The notes beneath the pieces were generated by a model that saw only the letters and a program-made list of their open reading frames with translations, was not told the DNA's origin and made no database searches. 32,000 bases of DNA from Candidatus Gastranaerophilales bacterium (lineage in GTDB: Bacteria; Cyanobacteriota; Vampirovibrionia; Gastranaerophilales; Gastranaerophilaceae): assembly GCA_944325095.1 (NCBI GenBank), contig CALUYV010000017.1:1-32000 (forward strand), given 5' to 3'. This document shows, piece after piece, positions 9,192-16,161 of this stretch (its first letter is position 1; every line of letters begins with the position of its first letter). The position numbers and the translations under genes are program-made.

Positions 9192-9200
9192 TGATAGAAT
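9192..9200 (+). promoter_or_regulatory. Extended -10 of the 9210 operon
   Basis: TG (9192-9193), one base, TAGAAT (9195-9200), nine bases before the ATG at 9210. No Shine-Dalgarno sequence fits in the gap. It is the likely promoter of the cluster up to 13875 and is divergent from aroA. Confidence 0.45.
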
Positions 9201-9209
9201 AACAATGTT

Positions 9210-10115
9210 ATGAATAAAAATATTATTATTGTGGGAATTGCGACTGTAGTCGCAATATATGGAATCTTATGTGCAGTAGCAGCACCGCTTGCAAATGTAT
9301 TTTTAACGCTTGCAATAATTGTAGGCGGAATTTTGCTGGCATTATATTTTATGTTCAAAAACAAGATATATGCTTTGAGTATTTATATTGTGCCTGCAAG
9401 ATATCATGCCGGAGCAAATGCATTAAAAAATAACAGTTGCACAGTAACTTATTATTGCGGGGATAAACTCGTAATTGCAGACAATACAGCAAAAAACGAA
9501 TGTAACAAAAGATATTTCATAATCAGAAACAGCAATCTCGTTAATGTTGATAAAGTTTGGTATCAAATTTGCAGAAATTACAACAGATACTCAACGACCG
9601 GTTCTCTTGCAGATTTTTGCAGAGCATTTACACCGGTAGATATTCAGGTTGAAAAAGACGAAACAAAACCTAAGAAAAAAGTTATTGAAAGAAAAGAATA
9701 CAGAAACCCTGACACAATCAAACCAAAACCGGTTCATACAGGCCCGGAAATTGTTGATTTCAACAACCTTCAAACTACAAACCGTGCACAGGCTACATCA
9801 AAAGAAGAAGAGGCTGTCGGTCTTGAAGAATTTTTGAGTATGGGTGAAGTTATGCAAAAGGTTTCACAAAAAGTTAATGTCAACACCGCTGCAGCCGGCG
9901 AACTTACCGTTTTTAACGGAATAAATATCGCCATCGCAAAGAAAATTGTTGAATACAGAAACCTGAACGGTAATTTCAAAACAATTGATGAATTTATAGA
10001 AGTTGCGGGCGTTGATGAACATTTTATTCCGCAAATAAAATCTCTTGCCGTACTTGAAGATAAAAAGAACGGTCCTGATGATGCTCCGAATGAAGGACGG
10101 TTAATTGACTGGTAA
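9210..10115 (+). CDS. Membrane-anchored protein with C-terminal ComEA-type helix-hairpin-helix domain
   Basis: 301 residues. Two hydrophobic helices at about 5-27 and 31-50 anchor the N-terminus. Residues 51-145 form a Cys- and Tyr-containing soluble part that I do not recognise. Residues 148-215 are a charged, Pro-containing linker. Residues 222-281 match a ComEA helix-hairpin-helix: VNVNTAAAGEL, then FNGINIAIAKKIVEYR, NGNF and IDEFIEVAGV. In ComEA this domain binds double-stranded DNA during uptake. Here the N-terminal architecture differs from ComEA and no comEC is nearby. The gene overlaps the radical SAM gene by 11 bases, so it probably belongs to the Ycf46 operon. DNA binding is inference; the domain can also bind proteins. 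Confidence 0.85.
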   Translation: MNKNIIIVGIATVVAIYGILCAVAAPLANVFLTLAIIVGGILLALYFMFKNKIYALSIYIVPARYHAGANALKNNSCTVTYYCGDKLVIADNTAKNECNKRYFIIRNSNLVNVDKVWYQICRNYNRYSTTGSLADFCRAFTPVDIQVEKDETKPKKKVIERKEYRNPDTIKPKPVHTGPEIVDFNNLQTTNRAQATSKEEEAVGLEEFLSMGEVMQKVSQKVNVNTAAAGELTVFNGINIAIAKKIVEYRNLNGNFKTIDEFIEVAGVDEHFIPQIKSLAVLEDKKNGPDDAPNEGRLIDW

Positions 10116-10722
10116 TCTTCTTAACATCTACAAAATAATCAAAAACACGGAGGTCGAAGGCCCCGGCAGAAGATTTTGTATATGGACTCAAGGATGCAGC
10201 AGGCATTGCAAGGGATGTTTTGCAAAACAAACCTGGGAGTTCGGTGTTGGAAAATCCTTTACTGTTGATGATTTGTGGAACGAAATAAAAGCGGAAAATG
10301 GGATTGAAGGAATTACCCTGCTTGGCGGAGAACCTTTTGAACAAGCAGAACCGCTTGCGATTTTGACAACTCTGGTCAAAAATTCCGGATATTCGGTTGT
10401 TTGTTTTACCGGATACACTTATGAAGAACTTAAAAATTCAAAAAATTCCGGAGTAACCGCCCTGTTAAATAATATAGATTTACTTATTGACGGGAATTTT
10501 ATACAGGACAAATTTGATTTAACCCGTCCATGGGTAGGGTCATCAAACCAGAGATACTTATTTCTTACTGATTATTACAAACCTGAAGATATAAAAAAAT
10601 ATAAAAATAAAATTGAAATAAGAATCGCCGGAAACGGAAAACTCGAAATAAACGGAATGGGGGATTTTAAAAAACTGGAACAGAAATTGTGTTTACAACT
10701 CGGACAAAATAAGATAAAATAA
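10105..10722 (+). CDS. NrdG/PflA-like radical SAM protein
   Basis: 205 residues. The iron-sulphur motif CSRHCKGC (C31, C35, C38; CxxxCxxC) and LLGGEP (about 72-77) mark a radical SAM activase-like fold. The N-terminal NTEVEGPGRRFCIWTQGC resembles the start of anaerobic ribonucleotide reductase and pyruvate formate-lyase activating enzymes. These make a 5'-deoxyadenosyl radical to act on a partner protein. The start is a TTG at 10105 with AGGA seven bases upstream; the family alignment supports it. It overlaps the upstream gene by 11 bases and Ycf46 follows 24 bases later. No nrdD or pfl gene lies next to it, so the partner is probably another product of the cluster, which is unproven. Confidence 0.88.
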   Translation: MTGNLLNIYKIIKNTEVEGPGRRFCIWTQGCSRHCKGCFAKQTWEFGVGKSFTVDDLWNEIKAENGIEGITLLGGEPFEQAEPLAILTTLVKNSGYSVVCFTGYTYEELKNSKNSGVTALLNNIDLLIDGNFIQDKFDLTRPWVGSSNQRYLFLTDYYKPEDIKKYKNKIEIRIAGNGKLEINGMGDFKKLEQKLCLQLGQNKIK

Positions 10723-10746
10723 GGCAGAAAGAGAGTTAAGAAAAAG

Positions 10747-12375
10747 ATGAATAATAATATAGTAATGCAATTGTCAAGACTTTTCAGAGCAAGGTTTCCA
10801 TATATATATTTAACAACCTGGGAAGAAGAACGGGCAATTAATCTGATAAAAAAAATGGCAACTTCAGAAAAACTTATAAAAGTAAGCCGTGAAGTTTATA
10901 TCTGGACGCAAACAAAAGGCTTTACTCTGAACGGAGAAGTGATAGAAGGAACTATGTCGCCTGACAAGGCTCTGGATTTTATCAGCAAATGCAATAAAAA
11001 TGCTATTTTTATAATGTGCGATTTTCATGTATATTTCGGAGTCAAAGGCAGACAGATAGATTACAATGTAGTAAGAAAAATCCGGGATAACATAGCGGAA
11101 TTAAAAACCAGCAAATACAGGAAAAATGTAATTTTCATGGCTCCTGAACTATTAATCCCTGAAACAATGCAAAAAGAAGTATCTCTTGTTGATTTACCGC
11201 TGCCTTCGCTGGATGAAATAAAAACAAAGTTAGAAAAAATGCTTGCGCAAAATAAACAGATTGATACTACAAAACTTGATGAATCGATTAAAGAAAAATT
11301 ATGTAAAGCCGCACTCGGTTTGACACTGCAGGAAGCAGAAAATGCCTTTGCCCTTGCAATGGTTAACGACGGCTGTATTGATGAAAGAGATTTAAATATT
11401 ATACTCAACGAAAAAATGCAGGTAATCAAAAAAACAGGTATTCTTGAATTTATCAATACAGATATAAAACTTTCCGATATCGGCGGTCTGGAAAACTTGA
11501 AAAACTGGCTGAATAAAAGAAACAACTCCTGGTCAGAGGCCGCAAAAAAATACTGTCTGCCGGCACCGAAAGGTGTTCTCATAACCGGTGTACCGGGCTG
11601 CGGAAAAAGTCTTACAGCAAAAGCAATGAGTGCAGCATGGCAATTACCGCTTTTGAAACTTGATTTTGGTAAAATATTCTCCGGCATTGTAGGCAGTTCG
11701 GAAGAAAATATGAGAAAAGCAATAAAAACCGCAGAAGCAGTTGCTCCGTCAATTCTATGGGTTGATGAAATTGAAAAAAGCCTCAGCGGGATAAATTCAA
11801 ACGGGGACAGCGGAACTTCCTCCAGAATTTTCGGAACTTTCCTGACCTGGATGCAGGAAAAAACAGCACCCGTTTTTGTAATCGCAACAGCAAACAATAT
11901 CAGCGGTCTGCCGGCAGAATTATTAAGAAAAGGACGTTTTGACGAAATTTTCTTTGTCGATTTGCCGACCAAAAACGAAAGAAAAGAAATATTCAAACTT
12001 CATCTAGAAAAAAGACTTCAGGATAAAGAAGTCGCAAGCAAAATAGAAATAAATGATGAGTTATACGACAAACTTGCCGATTTAACCGAAGGTTATGTAG
12101 GGGCAGAAATTGAGCAGATTGTTATTTCCGCTTTATATGAAGCCTTTTTCCAGAAAAGACCGCTTGAAATATCGGATTTGGAAAATACTATCAAAAATGT
12201 TGTTCCGCTTTCCGTAACCCAGAAAGAACAAATACTTGCACTGCGGCAATGGGCAAATATAAGAGCGGTTACGGCAACTAAAAAAGACGATATGGCTCAA
12301 TATGCCTCAAATTCCGTCAATAACCTTGAAGATGATATTAAAAACACAAGAGGCGGAAGAACATTAGACCTGTAA
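10747..12375 (+). CDS. ycf46: Ycf46-type AAA+ ATPase
   Basis: 542 residues, slightly longer than cyanobacterial and plastid Ycf46. The N-terminal half (about 1-230) is a helical domain with a degenerate nucleotide-binding look. The AAA+ core has Walker A GVPGCGKS (281-288), Walker B ILWVDEIEKS (336-345), sensor 1 ATANN (380-384), arginine-finger candidates R394 and R397 in RKGRFDE, and sensor 2 GAEIEQ (452-457). The stretch GDSGTSSRIFGTFLTW is what I recall as a Ycf46 signature. AAA+ proteins of this sort remodel a bound partner with ATP. In cyanobacteria I recall a link to inorganic-carbon use, but the molecular role is not established. It sits between the radical SAM gene and the Ycf35-like gene. 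Confidence 0.93.
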   Translation: MNNNIVMQLSRLFRARFPYIYLTTWEEERAINLIKKMATSEKLIKVSREVYIWTQTKGFTLNGEVIEGTMSPDKALDFISKCNKNAIFIMCDFHVYFGVKGRQIDYNVVRKIRDNIAELKTSKYRKNVIFMAPELLIPETMQKEVSLVDLPLPSLDEIKTKLEKMLAQNKQIDTTKLDESIKEKLCKAALGLTLQEAENAFALAMVNDGCIDERDLNIILNEKMQVIKKTGILEFINTDIKLSDIGGLENLKNWLNKRNNSWSEAAKKYCLPAPKGVLITGVPGCGKSLTAKAMSAAWQLPLLKLDFGKIFSGIVGSSEENMRKAIKTAEAVAPSILWVDEIEKSLSGINSNGDSGTSSRIFGTFLTWMQEKTAPVFVIATANNISGLPAELLRKGRFDEIFFVDLPTKNERKEIFKLHLEKRLQDKEVASKIEINDELYDKLADLTEGYVGAEIEQIVISALYEAFFQKRPLEISDLENTIKNVVPLSVTQKEQILALRQWANIRAVTATKKDDMAQYASNSVNNLEDDIKNTRGGRTLDL

Positions 12376-12393
12376 AGAAAGGGAAACTCAAAA

Positions 12394-13656
12394 ATGTCAA
12401 TTACTCTTATGGCATATCCGATGGCTTTTTTGATTGCACCTGAAAAATCAAAAAATGAACAATTAAGAATAAAAATACCCGCCGGTGATAAAAATAAAAT
12501 AATGGCAGACGAAAATTTAAAGGCAATTAGAGTTATGTCCAATATCGCCGGCAGTGAACTTGAAAAATTAATGGAAGAAATAGGCGTAGCATTTATTACC
12601 GCAAGCCATTTTTATATAAACACGACAAAACTTGATATTATTACAGAAAATTCAGGCAGATATATAATTTTCACACTCTCAGGAACAGAAAATGCTACCC
12701 TGCTAAAAAATGCTTCGGAAGCCTTTTTTGCTGATTTAGACAGGATTACTGACCGAAATGTCCGCCTTATCGGAGATAAAGAAATATTTTATTATTACTA
12801 CACCACAGGTTACAAAAACATAAAAGAAATTTATAAAAATTTAAAAAAAGAACAAGCCGCAAACATATATACCACGGAGAAAAACGAAGTCGTAGCGGAT
12901 TTAAAAGGACAAAGCCTCAGATACTATAAAAACGGAGAAGAAGAATTTTATACGCTGGAAATAGAACAAAAAATCAGTATTATGAATATCGGTGTAAATG
13001 AAGAGCCCGTAGAAGAACATGTATCATACGGCTTGACAAATTTAAAAATAAAAACAAACATAAAAAAAGAAGAATTGAAAAATTTATTGAATGCAATAAA
13101 CTACGGATTTGATGAAGAAAACGAACAAACCCCGCTGCGCAACAGTTATGCAGCATTGAACTGGGTTTATAAAGACGGATTTTATACTGCGGAATTCACC
13201 GGACAAAACAATACGGCAATTATAAAAGAAGCCGAAATAATCTTCCGGAAAATGAATATGGCGGCAAAACGAGATTTGCGGAGAGTGAATGAAGTTACTA
13301 CAACAATTTATACTTATAATACAAATTATACTGATAAAGGCGTTTTATTAAATACTCTTTATGAACACGGCGCAACAGAAATCACGGAAAACGACGAAGA
13401 AATTTCCTGCAGATTATTTGATATGGAAATGAAATATTATAAAAACGATACGGGGGCTTTCGCGCTTGATATCACACAAATATCAGACAAATCGGAATGC
13501 GAAGATTTAATAAACGACTTAAATAAAGAATATGGATTAAACATACAGGAAATCACATATAATAAAATAAAAGAACGGCTGCAGCAGGAAAATATGAGAT
13601 TGGAAAGTGAAACCGTGCTTGATGACAATTCAATAGTTCTAACTATAGATATTTAG
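12394..13656 (+). CDS. Ycf35 (DUF1257)-like protein with an internal duplication
   Basis: 420 residues, about three times the length of cyanobacterial Ycf35. Residues 363-420 resemble the Ycf35 C-terminus: paired helices, then YNKIKERLQQENM and an acidic beta end, DDNSIVLTIDI. Two parts, about 52-195 and 225-362, look alike: each has a G-x-Y beta strand followed by F-S/T-G, a helix with K-x-A-x(3)-F, an I-Y-Y/T-Y strand pair, and a block YYKN-x(3,5)-F-x-L-D/E-I-x-Q (177-192 and 348-362). No signal peptide; the N-terminus is mildly hydrophobic. AAAGGG lies upstream. The gene follows ycf46 by 18 bases. Function is unknown; it may be a substrate or adaptor of Ycf46. The family assignment rests mostly on the tail and the context. 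Confidence 0.75.
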   Translation: MSITLMAYPMAFLIAPEKSKNEQLRIKIPAGDKNKIMADENLKAIRVMSNIAGSELEKLMEEIGVAFITASHFYINTTKLDIITENSGRYIIFTLSGTENATLLKNASEAFFADLDRITDRNVRLIGDKEIFYYYYTTGYKNIKEIYKNLKKEQAANIYTTEKNEVVADLKGQSLRYYKNGEEEFYTLEIEQKISIMNIGVNEEPVEEHVSYGLTNLKIKTNIKKEELKNLLNAINYGFDEENEQTPLRNSYAALNWVYKDGFYTAEFTGQNNTAIIKEAEIIFRKMNMAAKRDLRRVNEVTTTIYTYNTNYTDKGVLLNTLYEHGATEITENDEEISCRLFDMEMKYYKNDTGAFALDITQISDKSECEDLINDLNKEYGLNIQEITYNKIKERLQQENMRLESETVLDDNSIVLTIDI

Positions 13657-13665
13657 AGGTATTTT

Positions 13666-13875
13666 ATGGGAAAAATAAAAATAAAATTACTTCCTGACGG
13701 AACAATAAAAATGGAAACAGAAGGCATAAAAGGCGAAAAATGCATGGATTATGCCAGAGTGCTTGAAAAATTGGCAGATGCCAAAATTTATAATCTGCAA
13801 AAAACAGAAGAATATTACCAGAAAGAAATATTAGAACTTGAAGAAGTACAGGAAATAAAAAATATTGAATACTAA
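13666..13875 (+). CDS. DUF2997 family small protein
   Basis: 69 residues. The pattern IKIKLLPDGTIKMETEGIKG, then KCMDYARVLEKL and KTEEYY, matches what I remember of DUF2997: two beta strands around PDG, KG-x-x-C (Cys 26), a helix and a TEEYY end. The start is set by GAGG six to seven bases upstream. It lies nine bases after the Ycf35-like gene. I recall DUF2997 genes beside DUF1257 genes in cyanobacteria and some other bacteria, which supports both calls. The conserved Cys and small size could suit a carrier or a modified substrate of the radical SAM protein, but this is speculation. Confidence 0.85.
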   Translation: MGKIKIKLLPDGTIKMETEGIKGEKCMDYARVLEKLADAKIYNLQKTEEYYQKEILELEEVQEIKNIEY

Positions 13876-13886
13876 ATACTATTAAA

Positions 13887-13915
13887 TTGCAAAGCCGTCA
13901 AATTTATAGTAAACT
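13887..13915 (+). promoter_or_regulatory. Promoter of the def-fmt-aroH operon
   Basis: TTGCAA (13887-13892), a 17-base spacer and TAAACT (13910-13915). The def gene starts 23 bases later with GAAAGG (13925-13930) as ribosome-binding site. It separates def from the Ycf46 cluster, although no clear terminator lies between them. Confidence 0.55.
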
Positions 13916-13938
13916 TATTTGTAAGAAAGGCTGGAATA

Positions 13939-14505
13939 ATGGCAATAAGAAAAGTTTTAAAATACGGAGAACCATCACTAAGAGAACCGTCAAAAGAAGT
14001 TCATAAAGTATCAAGGAAAATCAGCGATCTTGTAAGAGATCTGCTAGATACAATGTATGCCCAGAACGGAGTAGGATTAGCTGCTCCGCAGATAGGAGAA
14101 AATGTAAGAGTATTTGTTATTGATGTTGCAACAGGTAATGAACCGTTAAATCCGATTGTGTTTATTAACCCAAAAATAATCAAAAAAAGCGGAGCAATTG
14201 AAAGCAATGAAGGATGCTTGAGTTTTCCTGAGGCATATACAAATGTAAGACGATATAAAAATGTAATGATAAAAGCAATAAATGAACATGGAAAATCTTT
14301 TGTTATGGAAGCAAAAGACGGAACTCTTCTTGCAAGAGCGATTCAGCATGAATACGACCATTTAGACGGAATTTTATTTATCGATCACTGCATAAACAGA
14401 TTTGAAACAGAAGCAATCCTCGAAAAATACCACCTTCCGGCTCTTGAAACCGACAGATTACTGGAAGAAAAAGATCTGGAGGAGGAATTAGGGAAAAATG
14501 ATTAA
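13939..14505 (+). CDS. def: Peptide deformylase
   Basis: 188 residues, normal length. It removes the formyl group from the first Met of new proteins. The three family motifs are present: GVGLAAPQIG (44-53), EGCLSFPE (91-98, metal ligand C93) and QHEYDHLDG (136-144, metal ligands H137 and H141, catalytic E138). The C-terminus is short and acidic. It overlaps fmt by eight bases; the formyl-adding and formyl-removing enzymes are thus encoded together, as is common in bacteria. Confidence 0.98.
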   Translation: MAIRKVLKYGEPSLREPSKEVHKVSRKISDLVRDLLDTMYAQNGVGLAAPQIGENVRVFVIDVATGNEPLNPIVFINPKIIKKSGAIESNEGCLSFPEAYTNVRRYKNVMIKAINEHGKSFVMEAKDGTLLARAIQHEYDHLDGILFIDHCINRFETEAILEKYHLPALETDRLLEEKDLEEELGKND

Positions 14506-15409
14506 AGTCGTATTTTTCGGAACTCCTGATATCGGGCTTAAATCTCTGGAATATTTATATAATTCCGGCAAATTTGATGTTCTTGCAGTTGTAACCCAGC
14601 CGGATAAACCGGCAGGCAGAGGGCACAAACTTCAAATGCCTCCTATAAAAAAATTTGCAATTGAAAAAAATATTCCTGTTTTTCAACCTAAATCAATCCG
14701 AAAAGAACCGGAAATTATTGAAAAATTAAAACAATTACAGCCGGATTTTTTCGTGACCTTTGCTTTCGGACAGATTTTATCTCAGGAAGTTCTTGATATA
14801 CCAAAATACGCAACAATTAACCTTCATGCATCGTTGCTGCCGAAATACAGGGGCGCAAACCCTATCCAAAGAGCAATAATAAACGGCGACAAAGAAACCG
14901 GTATCTGTACAATGATAACCGAACTTGGATTAGATTGCGGGGATATCTGCCAAAAACTTACTATACCGATATCTGATACAATGAACTGCGAAGAACTGTG
15001 GAATGAAATTGCCGAAAAATCACCTGAAATGATAGGTCAAACTCTGGAAGGTCTTGTAAATAAAACTCTCGTTCCGCAAAAACAATGCGAAAACGGCATT
15101 TGTATGGCAAATAAACTCACTAAAGAAGAATGCTTGATTGACTGGTCAAAGTCAAATCTAGAAATACATAATCTGGTAAGAGGAATATGCCGTTCTCCGG
15201 GTGCTTATTTCATATATAACTCAAAAATAATTAAGGTTATTGAATCAACACCTGTTGACGGTGAATACGAAACCGGTAAAATCACAATCAATTCCAAAAA
15301 CGGGATTGATATCGGCTGCGGAAAAGGACTTTTAAGAATATTGAAAGTTAAACCGGAAGGCAAGGGCGAAATGCCGGCAAAAGACTGGTACAACGGAGTA
15401 AAAAAATAA
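14498..15409 (+). CDS. fmt: Methionyl-tRNA formyltransferase
   Basis: 303 residues, normal length. It formylates initiator Met-tRNA with 10-formyltetrahydrofolate. The N-terminal formyltransferase domain (1-180) shows FFGTPDIG, the GRGHKLQMPPIK loop, SLLPKYRGANPIQRAI, and the catalytic residues N108, H110 and D146. The C-terminal tRNA-binding domain occupies about 205-300. It overlaps def by eight bases and touches aroH with no gap. folC, which makes the polyglutamate form of its folate cofactor, lies at the far end of the window. Confidence 0.98.
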   Translation: MIKVVFFGTPDIGLKSLEYLYNSGKFDVLAVVTQPDKPAGRGHKLQMPPIKKFAIEKNIPVFQPKSIRKEPEIIEKLKQLQPDFFVTFAFGQILSQEVLDIPKYATINLHASLLPKYRGANPIQRAIINGDKETGICTMITELGLDCGDICQKLTIPISDTMNCEELWNEIAEKSPEMIGQTLEGLVNKTLVPQKQCENGICMANKLTKEECLIDWSKSNLEIHNLVRGICRSPGAYFIYNSKIIKVIESTPVDGEYETGKITINSKNGIDIGCGKGLLRILKVKPEGKGEMPAKDWYNGVKK

Positions 15410-15760
15410 ATGATATCAAAAGGTATAAGAGGAGCCATTACGGTTGATAAAAACACTGAAGATTCAATCCGGGATGCAGTTATAACTCTGTTAAAAGAAT
15501 TAATTGCAAAAAATAATATTGAAATCAGCAAGATTTCGCATGTTATTTTTACAACTACAAAAGATATCAATGCTGCGTTTCCGGCAAAATTTGCAAGAGT
15601 GGATTTAGGATTTGAAAAAACTGCTATGATGTGTTTCAATGAACTTGATGTACCATATTCTCTGCCAATGTGCCTGAGAATACTTATTGTCTTAAACTGC
15701 GAAGAAGATTTTGAACCGGAATTTGTATATTTAAAAGGGGCTGCAAATTTACGAAAATAG
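15410..15760 (+). CDS. aroH: Chorismate mutase, AroH class
   Basis: 116 residues. It converts chorismate to prephenate for Phe and Tyr synthesis. The protein aligns along its length with the small trimeric B. subtilis enzyme. R7 in KGIRGA, E78 in NELDV, R90 in CLRIL and Y107 in FVYL correspond to the known active-site Arg7, Glu78, Arg90 and Tyr108. The ATG follows the fmt stop directly (TAAATG), so it depends on translation of fmt. Its place behind two translation genes is unusual for an aromatic-synthesis gene. Confidence 0.96.
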   Translation: MISKGIRGAITVDKNTEDSIRDAVITLLKELIAKNNIEISKISHVIFTTTKDINAAFPAKFARVDLGFEKTAMMCFNELDVPYSLPMCLRILIVLNCEEDFEPEFVYLKGAANLRK

Positions 15761-15804
15761 TAAATTTGCCTAAATCATTCAAATCCTGCACCGGTCATAT
15801 ATAA

Positions 15805-15926
15805 TAAAAAAAAACAGACAAGTTGCCTTGTCCGCTTATTTCATTTCTGAAACAAAAAAGGATTCACATTAACCTATACTTTGTTTTTAACGAATATAAA
15901 TTAAATTCATTCCGCACATTCGTTAC
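15805..15926 (-). ncRNA. Candidate small RNA with two GNRA-tetraloop hairpins
   Basis: Read on the minus strand, a -10-like TACAAT (15933-15938) is followed by about 120 bases that end in the terminator at 15817-15832. Just before it, TTTCA-GAAA-TGAAA (15839-15852) forms a second hairpin with a GNRA loop. The -35 is poor. No known RNA family is recognised. The two adjacent tetraloop hairpins and the U-tract are seen; transcription is inference. Confidence 0.25.
15817..15832 (-). terminator. Strong intrinsic terminator, best on the minus strand
   Basis: GACAAG and CTTGTC form a perfect 6-base-pair stem. On the minus strand the loop is GCAA, a GNRA tetraloop, and the stem is followed by TG and nine T. 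On the plus strand the tail CGCTTATTTC is weaker, but it could still end the def-fmt-aroH transcript, 57 bases after aroH. The nearest known minus gene ends 330 bases away. Confidence 0.65.
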
Positions 15927-15990
15927 AGATATATTGTACACTAAAGTATATAAAATTTCTAACATTTGTATATACTATTAATATTTTTTT

Positions 15991-16034
15991 TACAAAAAAA
16001 CCGGTTAAACAGGTCAAAATACAGTCATACCGGT
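15991..16034 (-). terminator. Possible terminator of the TPR gene
   Basis: On the minus strand, ACCGGT (16029-16034) can pair with a second ACCGGT (16000-16005), which is followed by a run of T. The loop is long (23 bases), so this is a weak call. Confidence 0.3.
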
Positions 16035-16161
16035 AAAATAAAACTTTTAAAAACCGGCAAAAATTTTTACATAATATAAATTAAAATTTCCGCAAAAAAT
16101 ATTGCCTCCGCAAAAGGCTTACAAACAGAGGACTGCAAACGAATATGAACAAAAATTAAAT

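Larger units (their letters stand above)
15761..16161. other. Gene-free stretch with several hairpins
   Basis: About 400 bases between convergent aroH and the TPR gene. I see no credible protein gene; a plus frame at 16102 runs into the TPR gene and has no codon support. The stretch holds a strong terminator hairpin, a second small hairpin beside it, and three CCGGT/C-containing segments (16001-16061) that may act in ending the TPR transcript. It is more AT-rich than the genes around it. Confidence 0.6.

Noticed and set aside
11061..11996. Long minus-strand open frame (311 codons) inside ycf46
   Set aside because: It is the antisense shadow of a well-supported AAA+ gene; it is rich in Ser, Phe and Ile in the way antisense frames of AT-rich genes are, and has no ribosome-binding site.
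15870..15915. Ten-codon minus-strand frame (MCGMNLIYIR) before the hairpins at 15817-15852, like a leader peptide
   Set aside because: No gene follows in the same direction after the terminator, and no ribosome-binding site is clear, so attenuation makes no sense here.
16001..16061. Three CCGGT/CCGGC-containing segments looking like a short repeat array
   Set aside because: Spacing and flanks differ and there are only three; too little for a CRISPR or repeat family. At most they form one weak terminator.
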